From positions 1 to 38,257 of the forward strand of contig NZ_BAMJ01000025.1 in NCBI RefSeq assembly GCF_000615805.1: a DNA stretch of 38,257 nucleotides. The letters run 5' to 3'. Source of the stretch: Latilactobacillus fuchuensis DSM 14340 = JCM 11249. Its GTDB lineage: Bacteria; Bacillota; Bacilli; Lactobacillales; Lactobacillaceae. Below, piece after piece: positions 26,183 to 36,031 of the stretch; positions within the stretch are counted from its first letter, which is position 1; the number at the start of each line of letters is the position of its first letter. The translations under genes and the position numbers were made by a program. The notes below the pieces were generated by a model. It saw nothing but the letters and a program-made list of their open reading frames with translations, was not told the DNA's origin and did not search any database.

Positions 26183-26812
26183 CTAGGCTAAATGGTTCTT
26201 AATGGCATAAATCGCGGCTTGCGTGCGATCTTCAACTTGTAATTTTGCTAAGATATTCGAAACGTGGGTCTTAACCGTCTTTAGGGTAATGAAGAGTTCA
26301 TCCGCAATTTCCTGATTGCTACGGCCCTTCGCAATTAAGCCTAAGACTTCGCGTTCCCGATTGGTTAAATCCTCATACAATTGGACTTCTGACTGGTGTG
26401 ACATTCGATTCATCATCTTATTAGTCACTTCTGGTTCTAAAACCGATTGCCCCTGCGCCGTTTTACGAATCGCATTCGCAATTTCTTCAGCCGTTGAGGT
26501 CTTTAATATGTAACTGGCCGCCCCAGCTTCAATCGCTGGATAGACTTTCTCATCATCAATAAAACTGGTCAAAATAATAATTTTAGCGGCTGGCCATGTT
26601 TTTAAAATCGTCTTAGTCGCTTCAATCCCGTCCATTTCGGGCATGACTAAATCCATTAAAATCGCATCTGGTCGCAAAGCCAACGCTTTTTCGACCCCTT
26701 CACGGCCATTGACCGCTTGATCCACCACCGTTATATCAGATTGCACCCCTAAATACGTCGCAATCCCTAATCGGACCATTTCATGGTCATCGACAATCAA
26801 TACATTAATCAC
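26183..26812 (-). CDS. liaR: Response regulator LiaR (NarL/FixJ family)
   Basis: A 209-residue regulator. The receiver domain has the acidic pair VDDHEM, the phospho-acceptor Asp54 in [11 protein letters not shown] and the late Lys in ILKTSTAEE. The C-terminal LuxR-type helix-turn-helix reads [26 protein letters not shown]. It starts at a GTG overlapping the liaS stop by 8 nt. With LiaF and LiaS it forms the three-component cell-envelope stress system of Firmicutes (VraR in staphylococci). Confidence 0.93.
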   Translation of the reverse strand: MINVLIVDDHEMVRLGIATYLGVQSDITVVDQAVNGREGVEKALALRPDAILMDLVMPEMDGIEATKTILKTWPAAKIIILTSFIDDEKVYPAIEAGAASYILKTSTAEEIANAIRKTAQGQSVLEPEVTNKMMNRMSHQSEVQLYEDLTNREREVLGLIAKGRSNQEIADELFITLKTVKTHVSNILAKLQVEDRTQAAIYAIKNHLA

Positions 26813-27878
26813 TTAAGTTAGTCTCCTTTAATAGTGGTACTCGAATTTCAATGCTCGTGCCTTGATCGGGTAAACTAATAATTTTAGCCGTCCCACCGAT
26901 ACTGTGCGCGCGTTCGGTAATGTTATTTAACCCGTAACTACCTGCCTTTTGGGCGACCGCGGGATCAAATCCCTGACCATCGTCAATCACTTTCAGCAAG
27001 ACACTGGGGCCAACTTTTTTGAGATAAACTTCAATTTCGTGGGCCTTAGCGTGTCGTAACGTATTCGACAACAATTCTTGCACAATTCTAAACAGATTAT
27101 CCTCAATCCCGCTTGGTAACTGAACATTATCAATATCCCAAGTAATTTCGATGCTAATCTTAGTCTTTAATTCGTTCAATAATTGAATAATCCCATCACG
27201 TAAACTCTTACCCGCCAGATTAACCGGCCGCAGATGTAATAAAAGGGCCCGCATTTCGGATTGCGCATCGTTTAACACCCGTTCGACCGTGGTTAAAGAT
27301 TGCAAAAGCTGCGGTTGATCCGTCGCTTTTTGGGCTATTTCGCTGAGCGCTGACAACATCATCGTCGCGGCAAATAACTGCTGGCTGACTGAATCGTGCA
27401 ATTCGCGGGCTAACCGGTGCCGTTCTTGTGCCAAAATTTCTTCCTTGGTTTCACCCACCAAGACGGTTGGTCGTTCACTATAACTTTGAATTTCATGTTG
27501 CAAGCGTATCATTTTTTGACGTAATTGTTCAATGGTTTGCTCAATCGGTTGGACAAAATCCGTCGTGTTCGTCATGTTATTTTCAAAAATTGGCGATTCA
27601 TATTGCCCCGACGCCAAATATTGTAACTGACTTTCGGTATGCGATAATTGTTGGCGCATCAATAAATACACGACCGAAGTGACACCCAATCCAACGACCA
27701 CCGCCGCCGCAATGATGTACACTAGCAATGGCACGTAAAACAAGCGGACTGTGACTAATTTCAATAACCACTGTTTCTGGTTAACACTATAGAAATACGC
27801 AAAAAACAACGCCACTGAAAACAGGAGCGTCAATAAGACCGTCATACCAAAAATAAAACTACGGGCTAATTTACTCAT
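26805..27878 (-). CDS. liaS: Sensor histidine kinase LiaS
   Basis: A 357-residue kinase with two transmembrane segments (about 9-30 and 48-72) and a short extracellular loop, the intramembrane-sensing layout. The HisKA_3 dimer region [18 protein letters not shown] holds the phospho-acceptor His161, and HATPase motifs [18 protein letters not shown] (N box) and VIDDGQGFD (G1 box) follow. It overlaps liaF by 4 nt and liaR by 8 nt. Confidence 0.93.
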   Translation of the reverse strand: MSKLARSFIFGMTVLLTLLFSVALFFAYFYSVNQKQWLLKLVTVRLFYVPLLVYIIAAAVVVGLGVTSVVYLLMRQQLSHTESQLQYLASGQYESPIFENNMTNTTDFVQPIEQTIEQLRQKMIRLQHEIQSYSERPTVLVGETKEEILAQERHRLARELHDSVSQQLFAATMMLSALSEIAQKATDQPQLLQSLTTVERVLNDAQSEMRALLLHLRPVNLAGKSLRDGIIQLLNELKTKISIEITWDIDNVQLPSGIEDNLFRIVQELLSNTLRHAKAHEIEVYLKKVGPSVLLKVIDDGQGFDPAVAQKAGSYGLNNITERAHSIGGTAKIISLPDQGTSIEIRVPLLKETNLSD

Positions 27879-28633
27879 ACGAGAATCACCTCAAGATCTC
27901 CGATTACCACGTTGGTAATGATTTTAAGATGGCGACTTTCTTCATCATAGTTTTTACTATACAACTGAATCGACTCATTTTTCAAGTTATAACGTTGATT
28001 TTCGATGATGACACTCCCCATCATCGCGGAATGGTCTAAATAAACCCCAGTCCCGACCGGCACCAAAATCCGCGTTTTACCAAACCCTTTGCGAATCACA
28101 ATGTGGTTATCCGCCTTCGGTAAAATCGTACTGCCTAAGTCAATAATCGTATCCCCAGCAACGACCGCAAAATTAATATCATCCCATTCAAAAATATTAT
28201 TGCCAATCGTTTGGTTGCCAGACCATTGATGACGCTTGACCTGATCCGACTTAGCGGTCGGTTCTTTGGTATTGACTGGCACAAAATTCTTCCGGTGCCA
28301 AGGCGCATTATCAAACAATTGATTTAAATTACGGTTATTGAATTGACCCACCCGTCGATGATTGAGCGCCAAAAAAACGACCGCGTTAATCAATAATAAC
28401 CACAATGAAAAATTAATGAAGAGCGTCACTAAAATTGAAATCGTCCCAATCATCGTCAACAAAGTCGTTAAAAAGCCGACTTTACGGTTGCCTCGGCGTT
28501 TATTCGCCCAAATGAGACAAACAATCCCGAAGATGATGAAAAAGAGATTGGCGGGATACGAAATAATCTGCCAAATAAATGTGCCAAAAATAATGGCTTC
28601 GATAATTAAGAAAATACGCCAGACTATCGGCAT
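27875..28633 (-). CDS. liaF: LiaF-type membrane inhibitor of LiaS
   Basis: A 252-residue membrane protein: about four N-terminal helices in the first 95 residues, then a soluble beta-rich domain of the cell-wall-active-antibiotic-response type (VAGDTIIDLGSTILPKADNHIVIRK... and the late [11 protein letters not shown]). In Bacillus LiaF keeps LiaS silent until the wall is damaged. AAGGGAG precedes the ATG. It is the first gene of the unit, with a promoter at 28670-28697. Confidence 0.88.
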   Translation of the reverse strand: MPIVWRIFLIIEAIIFGTFIWQIISYPANLFFIIFGIVCLIWANKRRGNRKVGFLTTLLTMIGTISILVTLFINFSLWLLLINAVVFLALNHRRVGQFNNRNLNQLFDNAPWHRKNFVPVNTKEPTAKSDQVKRHQWSGNQTIGNNIFEWDDINFAVVAGDTIIDLGSTILPKADNHIVIRKGFGKTRILVPVGTGVYLDHSAMMGSVIIENQRYNLKNESIQLYSKNYDEESRHLKIITNVVIGDLEVILV

Positions 28634-28669
28634 CTAAAAAGCTCCCTTCACACGTACTCATTAGTTCTT

Positions 28670-28697
28670 ATTATACTAAGGTTTCAACAAAACCCAA
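28670..28697 (-). promoter_or_regulatory. Promoter of liaFSR
   Basis: TTGGGT and TATAAT on the minus strand, 16-nt spacer, about 40 nt before liaF. I did not find a convincing LiaR-type inverted repeat upstream. Confidence 0.55.
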
Positions 28698-28732
28698 TCC
28701 GTCTATGGGCTGATTAATCAATCAGTCTCATC

Positions 28733-28763
28733 AAAAAAGACAATCCTTCGATTGTCTTTTTTT
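28733..28763 (-). terminator. Terminator after greA
   Basis: AAAAAAGACAATC and GATTGTCTTTTTT with a CTTC-type loop; long T run on the minus strand, 10 nt past the greA stop. Confidence 0.9.
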
Positions 28764-28773
28764 GATAGAACCT

Positions 28774-29247
28774 TTATTTAACGTCAGTAATCGTGACGTG
28801 CATATCGCCACCTGGTGTTTGAATCACCACTTTGTCGCCGGCTTGTTTGCCAACAATTGCTTGACCAATCGGTGAATCATTTGAAATCTTGCCCGCAAGT
28901 GGGTCAGATTCAGCCGCCCCAACGATTTGGTATGTTTCTTCTTCGCCATCTTCATCGTCTGTGAAAGTCACGGTTCTACCAACCGCGATGATGCCGTCTG
29001 CGACGCTATCAGCATCGATTACTTCGGCAAAACGTAACATATTTTCAACTTCTAAAACACGACTTTCTAACGTACTTTGTTCATCTTTTGCTGATTCATA
29101 TTCTGAATTTTCAGATAAATCGCCGTAACTACGCGCAATCTTAATCCGGTTAATGACTTCTGGTCGTTTAACCATTTTTAACGTTTCTAATTCCTCAACT
29201 AATTTTGCTTTACCAGCTTCGGTCATTGGATATTTTTTTCCAGCCAT
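28774..29247 (-). CDS. greA: Transcript cleavage factor GreA
   Basis: Rescues backtracked RNA polymerase by stimulating cleavage of the nascent RNA. The N-terminal coiled coil carries MTEAGKAKLVEELE, the acidic tip RSYGDLSENSEYESAKDEQ, and the C-terminal domain has ISNDSPIGQAIVGK. The longest frame begins at a GTG (29256), but that GTG is part of GAGGTG; the ATG at 29247 has 6-nt spacing and gives 157 residues, the family norm. It is the last gene of mltG-udk-greA. Confidence 0.96.
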   Translation of the reverse strand: MAGKKYPMTEAGKAKLVEELETLKMVKRPEVINRIKIARSYGDLSENSEYESAKDEQSTLESRVLEVENMLRFAEVIDADSVADGIIAVGRTVTFTDDEDGEEETYQIVGAAESDPLAGKISNDSPIGQAIVGKQAGDKVVIQTPGGDMHVTITDVK

Positions 29248-29280
29248 CTTAGCCACCTCATTTATTTCGTTATTTTTTAA

Positions 29281-29910
29281 TTAAGCATGTAAAATCGATT
29301 GAATCTTCGTGACTAACAAATCAATCGCAACACGGTTATTGCCACCTTCAGGGACAATTAAATCCGCATAACGTTTAGTCGGTTCGATAAATTCATGGAA
29401 CATCGGTTTAACCGTCTTCAAATACTGCGCCACAATGTCGTCAAAACTCCGGCCGCGGGCTTCCATATCACGACTCATCCGCCGTAATAACCGAATATCA
29501 TCATCGGTATCCACGTAAACCTTAATGTCCATTAAATCACGTAATCGTGGATCTGCCAACACTAAAATACCTTCTAAAATAATCACATCTTGCGGTTCAA
29601 CATGGACAACTTCATCCGTTCGATTATGAATCGTATAATCATAAACGGGTTGTTCAATTGCTCGATGTTGTTTCAATTCAGTCACTTGCGCCAACAACAG
29701 ATCCGTATCGAATGCATCTGGATGATCATAATTGGTTTGTTGTCGTTGTTCAAACGGTAAGTCTTGATGTTTATAATAAGCATCTTGTGGTAATAACATC
29801 ACCGAATGATTGGCAAATTTAGTGGCGATGGCTTGGCTAACGGTTGTTTTACCGCTACCCGATCCGCCGGTAACTCCGATAATAATTGGTGCTTTCTTTT
29901 GACTCGACAT
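29281..29910 (-). CDS. udk: Uridine kinase Udk
   Basis: Phosphorylates uridine and cytidine in pyrimidine salvage. Walker A is GGSGSGKTT, followed by [24 protein letters not shown] and the lid region [18 protein letters not shown]. At 209 residues it is standard. AAAGGAG precedes the ATG; 24-33 nt separate it from greA. Confidence 0.95.
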   Translation of the reverse strand: MSSQKKAPIIIGVTGGSGSGKTTVSQAIATKFANHSVMLLPQDAYYKHQDLPFEQRQQTNYDHPDAFDTDLLLAQVTELKQHRAIEQPVYDYTIHNRTDEVVHVEPQDVIILEGILVLADPRLRDLMDIKVYVDTDDDIRLLRRMSRDMEARGRSFDDIVAQYLKTVKPMFHEFIEPTKRYADLIVPEGGNNRVAIDLLVTKIQSILHA

Positions 29911-29949
29911 GGGACGCTCCTTTATTCTCTACTTCTTTTTGAACGGACA

Positions 29950-29977
29950 GAAGTCGACCCCAATTGAGGTCGACTTC
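29950..29977. other. Intergenic hairpin between mltG and udk
   Basis: Ten perfect base pairs (GAAGTCGACC with GGTCGACTTC) and an 8-nt loop, without a T run on either strand. It could tune processing or relative expression of mltG and udk rather than end transcription. Confidence 0.55.
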
Positions 29978-29990
29978 CACGATTTACCAG

Positions 29991-31136
29991 TTAATCTTCA
30001 ATCGAATTGGTTGTTTGGGTATGTTCATCTAATGTATGTGAATAATAGACTTCACCAGTTTTGAGATTAGCAACAAAGTATAGATAATCTTGATCGCGTT
30101 CGGACGGATTCAAGACAGCCGTTACCGATTGTAAACTTGGTGAATTAAATGGTCCTGGTCCATAACCTGAATGGACGTACAAGTTATAGGGTGAATCGAC
30201 CTGAACATCCTTATTATACAGATGGGTCTTATGCGTGTTCAACGCGTACATGACCGAAATATCAGATTGAATTGGCATATCAATGTCTAGTCGGTTAAAG
30301 AAGACACCGGCAATCTTTTGACGGTCGCTTGCCGTTACCCCTTCACGCTCAACTAAGGAAGCCAAGGTCAAGACTTCTTGAACCGTCAACTTCTTGCTCT
30401 TAATCGTTGCATAATAAGGTCGTAAGTTTTGATCCGTTGTTTTGACCATTTCAGTCACAATTTCTTTTAACGTGCTGTCTTTATAAACTTCATAGGTAGC
30501 TGGGAATAAATACCCTTCTAGATGGTAACGGACATTTTTCTTAGCCATCGTTGACGTTAATAATTCTGGATACTTCTTCTTCAAGCTCGCTAAGAATTGT
30601 TTGTCTTTGATTAATTTAATGAAGTCCGCTTTTGAATACTTAGTATTCTTACCAACCGCTGTTGCGATTTCTTCAAGCGTGACCCCTTCTTTAACCAAGA
30701 CCTTACCGGTAACGTCCCGTGGTCGGGTTGGTGTGCCTTCTTTTTGCAAGTTTGAAATAATCTTTTCAAAGCCCATCGATTGTTTCAATACATGATAACC
30801 CGCTTGGAAATCTGAAAAATTGTGGGTTTTAACGTAGTAATTGAAAACCGTTGCACTCTTAATTAATTTCTTTTCTTGTAAAATGGCCGCAATTTCCTTA
30901 TTGGTTGATCCGTTCGGAATCTTGACCGTAATTTCAGTTTTAGCCGTAGCGTTATAGGGTTTCAATGATGTTTGGACATACCGATAACCCATTAGACCAA
31001 TAATCACAACGAGCGCTAGCGCAATCCCAATAATCCAATAAACAATCTTATTGGCCGCTTTTTTTTCTGCCCGTCGTTCTGCGTATAGTTGTTCTGATGT
31101 TTGTTCAACTGGCTCCTTTTGATCAGCTTTCTTCAA
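29991..31136 (-). CDS. mltG: Endolytic murein transglycosylase MltG (YceG)
   Basis: A membrane-bound lytic transglycosylase that cleaves nascent glycan strands. A basic, Glu-rich cytosolic N-terminus leads to one transmembrane helix (roughly residues 36-56 of this start), then a LysM-like segment and the YceG domain with the catalytic Glu in SLVEREG and PIQSDISVMYAL, SPYNLYVHSGYGPGPFNSP. The longest frame begins at 31169, but TTAGGAGG lies inside it; the TTG at 31136 (MKKADQKEPVEQ) fits, giving 381 residues. It heads mltG-udk-greA. Confidence 0.93.
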   Translation of the reverse strand: MKKADQKEPVEQTSEQLYAERRAEKKAANKIVYWIIGIALALVVIIGLMGYRYVQTSLKPYNATAKTEITVKIPNGSTNKEIAAILQEKKLIKSATVFNYYVKTHNFSDFQAGYHVLKQSMGFEKIISNLQKEGTPTRPRDVTGKVLVKEGVTLEEIATAVGKNTKYSKADFIKLIKDKQFLASLKKKYPELLTSTMAKKNVRYHLEGYLFPATYEVYKDSTLKEIVTEMVKTTDQNLRPYYATIKSKKLTVQEVLTLASLVEREGVTASDRQKIAGVFFNRLDIDMPIQSDISVMYALNTHKTHLYNKDVQVDSPYNLYVHSGYGPGPFNSPSLQSVTAVLNPSERDQDYLYFVANLKTGEVYYSHTLDEHTQTTNSIED

Positions 31137-31179
31137 AGGATGACCTCCTAATAGAACTTTTAAATACAATCCTTAAAAC

Positions 31180-31188
31180 ATTATACCA
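31180..31188 (-). promoter_or_regulatory. Extended -10 promoter of mltG
   Basis: TGG directly before TATAAT on the minus strand, about 45 nt upstream of the TTG start. The -35 region (ATGCAA, 16 nt away) is poor, as expected for an extended -10 promoter. Confidence 0.55.
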
Positions 31189-31220
31189 AAAATTTTATAA
31201 ATTGCATTAAAGATTCGGTA

Positions 31221-33641
31221 TTAACGTACTTTTGCGTCAAAAGTCGCGATTAAATGGGCGACAACTTTTTCAAAAGCAGCGGTGACTTCTTCTTCCGTCA
31301 ACGTCGCGCTTTCATTGAGATACGTCAACGTATACGCCATTGATTTCTCACCGGCTTCAATATGACTACCGGCATAAACATCAAACAACTGAACGGAGAC
31401 CAAATGTTGGCCGCCCTTAGCTTGAATTGCCGCTACTAAATCAGCATTCGTCACTGATTCAGCGACTTGGAGCGCGATATCTCGAGTCACTTCGGGGAAT
31501 TTAGGCGCTGGTTTAGCAATTAATGTTTGCATTGGTAAGGCTAGAATTTGCGCAATATCAATTTGGAAAACATAAGTTTCTTTTAAATGATTTGCTTTGG
31601 CAATTTGCGGATGAACTTGGCCGACAAAACCAACCAAAATTTCACCAACATAGATTGCAGCCGTGCGGCCCGGGTGCATTTCAGCAAATTCACTCGTCGC
31701 AACATAACGCACATCATCCACTAAATTGTAGCTTGCTAATAAGGCGTCAACGACCCCTTTAATCGTATAAAAATCAACCACTTCAGCGGTTACTTGCCAT
31801 GATTTAACTTGACGGTTGCCGCTTAACAAGCCAGCGACGTATTCTAATTCATGAGGCCGATCTTGTTCAGCCGTTGTTTTCAAGAAAACCCGACCTTGTT
31901 CGTATAACGCTAAATCAGTTTGTTTACGAGCGACATTGTAGGCCGCATCATCCAACAAACCAGTGATTAAATTCATTCTTAAATCTGAATGATCTTGGGT
32001 CATTGGCCAATCTAGAACGGTCGCTGTTGCGGGCCGTAACATGAATTGTTGCGCCTTTTCTGGCGTGGTTAACGCGTAGCTAATCGCTTGGGTTAAACCA
32101 GCGCCTTCCAAGAAATGGCGCGTGTGGCGTAGGGCTTTTTGGGTTGCATTTAACGCCCCAGTCGTCATGGCACCGGTTGGTAGTGTACTTGGTAAATTAT
32201 CATAACCGTATAGACGCGCGACTTCTTCGATCACATCGGCTTCAATCTCGATGTCCCAACGACGTGCAGGAATCGTAACGGTCAAATGACCTTCATCGTT
32301 TGCAACAGCAAAACCAAAACGGTTTAACAACGTGATGATTGTTTCAACCGTTAAATCAGTGCCTAACACATGATTGATCCGTTGCGCTTCAATTTCGACC
32401 ACTTTGGCAACGGGAGCCAATTGGGTTGGACTCACAACGCCAGCGGTCGCTTGCCCGTTGCCTAATTCAGCCATCATAGCCGCTGCAGCGTCTAACGCCA
32501 CTTGAACATCAGCTACGTTGACGCCTTTTTCAAAACGTGATGACGCATCGGATCTTAAATTATGCCGTTGGGCGGTTTTACGAACCGCCGTCCGTTCAAA
32601 AATGGCTGCTTCGATAATCACATTCGTCGTTTGCGGTGTGATTTCTGAAGCCAAACCACCCATAACACCGGCTAAAGCGATTGGTTGGTGGCCGTCGGTA
32701 ATCACAATATCTTCAGTCGTTAATTCATGTTCGGCTTCATCCAAAGTCACTAGCTTTTCACCAGCTTGTGCTAAACGGACTTCAATTTGTTTATCAGTAC
32801 CGGTTAGTGTATCGGCATCAAAAGCGTGCAAGGGTTGACCGTAAGTCATCATCATATAATTAGTGACATCAACCAAGTTGTTGATTGGGCGAATCCCAGC
32901 GTGCCATAAACGGGTTTGTAACCAGAGTGGACTAGGTTGAATCGTCACATTTTGGACCATTCGTAATTGGTAGCTAGGCGCCAAGGTTGCATCAGCCACT
33001 TTAGCGCTAATTTGTGAGGCCGTCGTCACGTCACTTTCAGCGACCGTCACGGTTTCAAAATGGGGTTGTAAATCTTCAATAGCAGCCACTTCATGAGCGA
33101 CACCGTGCATCCCCATCGCATCCGCGCGGTTAGCCGTTAAATCTAAATCGATGATTGAATCGGTCATCCCAAGGGCTTCATAGACTTCGGTGCCGGGTTC
33201 AATACTTTCTGGGAAAACAAAAATCCCATCGACATAAGCTTTTGGGACAACGCTGTCAGCAAAACCAATTTCTTGGAGGCCACAAATCATGCCCATGGAA
33301 GCCACGCCGCGCATCTTACCTTTTTTAATTTTAACGTTATCGGCAATTCGTGAATTTGGTAATGCGACAATCACATCTTGTCCGGCGGCCACGTTTGGTG
33401 CACCACAGACAATCTGGAACGGTTCGTCTTCGCCGACATCGACTTGGCAGACGTTTAAATGATCTGAATCTGGATGCGGTTGGCAACTCAAAATATGACC
33501 AACGACAATCTTTTTCAGACCAGCACTCATTTGCGTCACGCCGGCGACTTCAATCCCAGTCCGGGTAATTTTTTCAGCCAACGCGGCTGGTTCTGTTGTT
33601 AAATCTAGATAGTCTTTTAACCAGTTATAAGATACTTTCAT
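31221..33641 (-). CDS. pheT: Phenylalanyl-tRNA synthetase beta subunit
   Basis: The 806-residue beta chain of the (alpha-beta)2 enzyme charging tRNA-Phe. The order is an N-terminal EMAP/tRNA-binding domain (VGHILSCQPHPDSDHLNVCQVDVG), the B3/B4 editing region, the B5 domain (RINHVLGT...) and a C-terminal anticodon-binding ferredoxin-like domain (PKFPEVTRDIALQV). The full length is normal. GGAGGG precedes the ATG, 3 nt after pheS. No terminator is obvious before mltG's promoter. Confidence 0.97.
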   Translation of the reverse strand: MKVSYNWLKDYLDLTTEPAALAEKITRTGIEVAGVTQMSAGLKKIVVGHILSCQPHPDSDHLNVCQVDVGEDEPFQIVCGAPNVAAGQDVIVALPNSRIADNVKIKKGKMRGVASMGMICGLQEIGFADSVVPKAYVDGIFVFPESIEPGTEVYEALGMTDSIIDLDLTANRADAMGMHGVAHEVAAIEDLQPHFETVTVAESDVTTASQISAKVADATLAPSYQLRMVQNVTIQPSPLWLQTRLWHAGIRPINNLVDVTNYMMMTYGQPLHAFDADTLTGTDKQIEVRLAQAGEKLVTLDEAEHELTTEDIVITDGHQPIALAGVMGGLASEITPQTTNVIIEAAIFERTAVRKTAQRHNLRSDASSRFEKGVNVADVQVALDAAAAMMAELGNGQATAGVVSPTQLAPVAKVVEIEAQRINHVLGTDLTVETIITLLNRFGFAVANDEGHLTVTIPARRWDIEIEADVIEEVARLYGYDNLPSTLPTGAMTTGALNATQKALRHTRHFLEGAGLTQAISYALTTPEKAQQFMLRPATATVLDWPMTQDHSDLRMNLITGLLDDAAYNVARKQTDLALYEQGRVFLKTTAEQDRPHELEYVAGLLSGNRQVKSWQVTAEVVDFYTIKGVVDALLASYNLVDDVRYVATSEFAEMHPGRTAAIYVGEILVGFVGQVHPQIAKANHLKETYVFQIDIAQILALPMQTLIAKPAPKFPEVTRDIALQVAESVTNADLVAAIQAKGGQHLVSVQLFDVYAGSHIEAGEKSMAYTLTYLNESATLTEEEVTAAFEKVVAHLIATFDAKVR

Positions 33642-33644
33642 GAA

Positions 33645-34691
33645 TTAGCCCTCCTGTGTGAATTGATTTAAGAATCGAACATCGTTTAAGTAGAAGTTTC
33701 GAATATCATCCACACCATATTTCAACATTGCAAAGCGGTCAATTCCGAGACCAAAGGCAAAACCACCATAAACGTCAGGATCAACACCAGCGGCTTTTAA
33801 AACGTTCGGATGCGTCATCCCAGCCCCTAAAACTTCAATCCAGCCGGTTTGTTTGCAGACGTTACAGCCTTGGCCATTACAACGGAAACACGAAATATCC
33901 ACTTCGACAGAGGGTTCCGTAAATGGGAAATAGCTAGGACGGAAACGTAATTGACGATCTTCGCCAAAGATGTGGCGAATCGTGTATTCAAGCGTGCCCT
34001 TCAAATCAGCCATCGTAATGTGCTTATCAATGACTTGCCCTTCCATTTGGTAGAATTGATGTGAATGGGTCGCATCATCGGTATCGCGTCGATAGACCCG
34101 CCCTGGGCTAATCATGCGAATTGGACCGTTCGCAAAATCATGGCTTTCTAAATCACGTGCTTCGTTAGGTGACATATGCGTCCGCATCAACGTCTCTTTC
34201 GTGATGTAAAACGTGTCTTGCATATCGCGAGCCGGATGATTGGCTGGGATATTGAGCATTTCAAAGTTATGCTTTTCATCTTCAACTTCGTAACCAGCGA
34301 CGACTTGGTAACCCATCCCAACAAATAAATCTTCTAGATCATCGATGACCTGGGTTAACACGTGAGGGGTTCCTTTGACCACTGGTTGGCCAGGTAACGT
34401 CACGTCGAGTGTTTCATGGGCCAATTGTGCGGAGGCCTTCTTAGCTTCTAATTCGGCTTTGCGAGCTTCGATGGCTTGCGCTAAATCACTCTTAATTTCA
34501 TTGGCAAACGCGCCGACTTTTGGTCGTTCTTCATTACTAAGGTCACGCATTCCCCGTAATACTTCGGTAATCGGGCCTTTTTTACCTAATACTTCAACCC
34601 GAATTTGATTTAACGCGTCTAAATCAACGACTTTTTGAATCTCTTGCAAACTTTTTTGTTGCAAGGCTTCTAACTGTTCTTTTAATGACAT
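33645..34691 (-). CDS. pheS: Phenylalanyl-tRNA synthetase alpha subunit
   Basis: The catalytic chain, 348 residues. An N-terminal coiled-coil arm is followed by the class II core with [11 protein letters not shown] (motif 1 region), [16 protein letters not shown] (motif 2) and [17 protein letters not shown] (motif 3). A Cys cluster near [16 protein letters not shown] is seen in Firmicute enzymes. GGAGG precedes the ATG. It lies behind a T-box leader. Confidence 0.97.
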   Translation of the reverse strand: MSLKEQLEALQQKSLQEIQKVVDLDALNQIRVEVLGKKGPITEVLRGMRDLSNEERPKVGAFANEIKSDLAQAIEARKAELEAKKASAQLAHETLDVTLPGQPVVKGTPHVLTQVIDDLEDLFVGMGYQVVAGYEVEDEKHNFEMLNIPANHPARDMQDTFYITKETLMRTHMSPNEARDLESHDFANGPIRMISPGRVYRRDTDDATHSHQFYQMEGQVIDKHITMADLKGTLEYTIRHIFGEDRQLRFRPSYFPFTEPSVEVDISCFRCNGQGCNVCKQTGWIEVLGAGMTHPNVLKAAGVDPDVYGGFAFGLGIDRFAMLKYGVDDIRNFYLNDVRFLNQFTQEG

Positions 34692-34715
34692 GCTTTGACC
34701 TCCTTATTTTTAACA

Positions 34716-34941
34716 ACAAAAAAAGCCCCATCCCTCAAAAGGGACGAAGCTTCGCGGTACCACCCTAGTTTACAGTTATGGTAACTGCACACTCAAAATT
34801 GCATAACGGGCAACACCGGACTTGATTAGTCAACTCTGAAAGTGAACTTCACCTAATCCCGTTTGAATAACTTCCAGTCAACTGGTTATTCTCCCTGTTA
34901 AAACGGCCTAATAGGTTACTCTTTTTCGTCTTTGTTTTAAT
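34716..34941 (-). ncRNA. T-box leader (Phe) of pheST
   Basis: The minus-strand leader of about 230 nt carries the T-box GGGTGGTACCGCG (34753-34765), whose TGG pairs with the uncharged tRNA end. Stem I has AGAGTAACC opposite GGTGAAGTTCAC, placing the specifier codon TTC (Phe) at 34844-34846. A terminator with seven T lies at 34718-34752 just before pheS. Uncharged tRNA-Phe would favour the antiterminator and so turn pheST on. Confidence 0.93.
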
Positions 34942-34947
34942 AGTTTT

Positions 34948-34976
34948 ATTTTAGCGTAATTTAATTAATTTCGCAA
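34948..34976 (-). promoter_or_regulatory. Promoter of pheST
   Basis: TTGCGA and TAAAAT with a 17-nt spacer on the minus strand. The -35 lies inside the 3' end of hxlR coding sequence. Confidence 0.65.
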
Positions 34977-35333
34977 CTCATCTTCTGCGTCACACCATTT
35001 ATCAGACCAAAGGTGGACAGCCGCCATTACGGGTGCTAATTCTTCACCTTTGGTGGTTAAACGATATTCAATTAATGATGAATCCGTACTCGTAATGCGG
35101 TCAACAACACCGACCTGTTCGAGTTCCTTTAGTCGCTCGACCAAGACGCGATCGCTGCATTTGGGCACACTGTGCACCAAATTTTTAAAGCGTTGCGTCC
35201 CATTTTCTAATAGGACATCTATGATCAGACCATTCCACTTCTTACCTAAAATTGAAAAAGTTTTTTCAAATTTAGGACAAAGTTGAAAGGCCTTCTGACA
35301 GTCAGAAGTTACCTTTTCCTTAATCATATCCAT
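34965..35333 (-). CDS. HxlR-family winged-helix regulator
   Basis: A 122-residue regulator. The HxlR signature CPKFEKTFSILGKKW lies at the N-terminus with a Cys that in relatives can sense oxidants, then the helix-turn-helix and wing (RFKNLVHSVPKCSDRVLVERLKEL) and YRLTTKGEEL. The longest frame begins 19 codons earlier, but GAGGTG with 6-nt spacing selects the ATG at 35333. A perfect 21-bp palindrome at 35346-35366 overlaps its own -10, so autorepression is likely. Target genes are unknown; no HxlR-controlled oxidoreductase is adjacent. Confidence 0.9.
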   Translation of the reverse strand: MDMIKEKVTSDCQKAFQLCPKFEKTFSILGKKWNGLIIDVLLENGTQRFKNLVHSVPKCSDRVLVERLKELEQVGVVDRITSTDSSLIEYRLTTKGEELAPVMAAVHLWSDKWCDAEDELRN

Positions 35334-35345
35334 TTTTTTCACCTC

Positions 35346-35383
35346 ACACTTATTAATAATAAGTGTACTGAATATTGTTTCAA
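35346..35383 (-). promoter_or_regulatory. hxlR promoter with a perfect 21-bp palindromic operator
   Basis: ACACTTATTA-A-TAATAAGTGT (35346-35366; ten perfect pairs around one base) covers the minus-strand -10 TATTAT (35356-35361), with TTGAAA (35378-35383) 16 nt upstream as the -35. The ribosome site follows directly. This is the layout of an autoregulated repressor. Confidence 0.65.
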
Positions 35384-35404
35384 AAATCAATCTTTTAGCC
35401 TAAG

Positions 35405-35917
35405 CTATTTATTGATTTGTGATGACGCAACTGGTTTAGCCCAACGCTTCTTCATCTTTTGCCAAACGGGTGAACAAAATTCGGTAATCGCACAATAATC
35501 ATCGACCAACGAGACAATGTAACTTTCCCGATAATGTGGTAACCCAACCGTTGCACCCCACATGTGTTTAACAATGATGTCTTTTTCCAGTGGTGATAAT
35601 TCCGTTAACTTCTCCGCATTGCGCAACGCAATTCTTGGATGGACGTAGGCGTGGGTCCCTAAATCAAATTTCGTATCGCGCCAGTCATAATAGAATAGAT
35701 CATGCAATAACCCCGCCCGTGCGATTGAACGCGCGTTTAGGTGCCATTTAAGGGCGACTTCATAGCTCCGGTAAGAAACACTCAAAGAATGTTCCAACCG
35801 GTCAGAATGATGATGTTGGGTGTAATTAGCCAACTGTTGCACTTCTGGTTTTTCTAACAAATCGGCAATAATTGCCATGTACGTTTCATCAGTGGACCAT
35901 TTAGCAGATGTATTCAT
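35405..35917 (-). CDS. HD-domain hydrolase
   Basis: A 170-residue stand-alone HD-superfamily metal hydrolase. The metal ligands are H43 (LEHSLSVS), H72/D73 (LLHDLFYYD), and probably H117 (VKHMWG) and a late Asp in LVDDY. This is a pattern of small YdhJ-like or nucleotidase HD proteins. No RelA/SpoT synthetase part is present. AGGAG precedes the ATG. It is read before hxlR but is separated from it by 71 nt with that promoter. The substrate is unknown. Confidence 0.82.
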   Translation of the reverse strand: MNTSAKWSTDETYMAIIADLLEKPEVQQLANYTQHHHSDRLEHSLSVSYRSYEVALKWHLNARSIARAGLLHDLFYYDWRDTKFDLGTHAYVHPRIALRNAEKLTELSPLEKDIIVKHMWGATVGLPHYRESYIVSLVDDYCAITEFCSPVWQKMKKRWAKPVASSQINK

Positions 35918-36031
35918 TCAAAGACTCCTGACATGATTTAAATTAAATTCTGCCCATAGAATAACAGCTTTTTCACCAAAAAAGAAGTTAAACGCCTTAA
36001 AAAGTTTTGACTATTAGAAAAACTTAACGAT

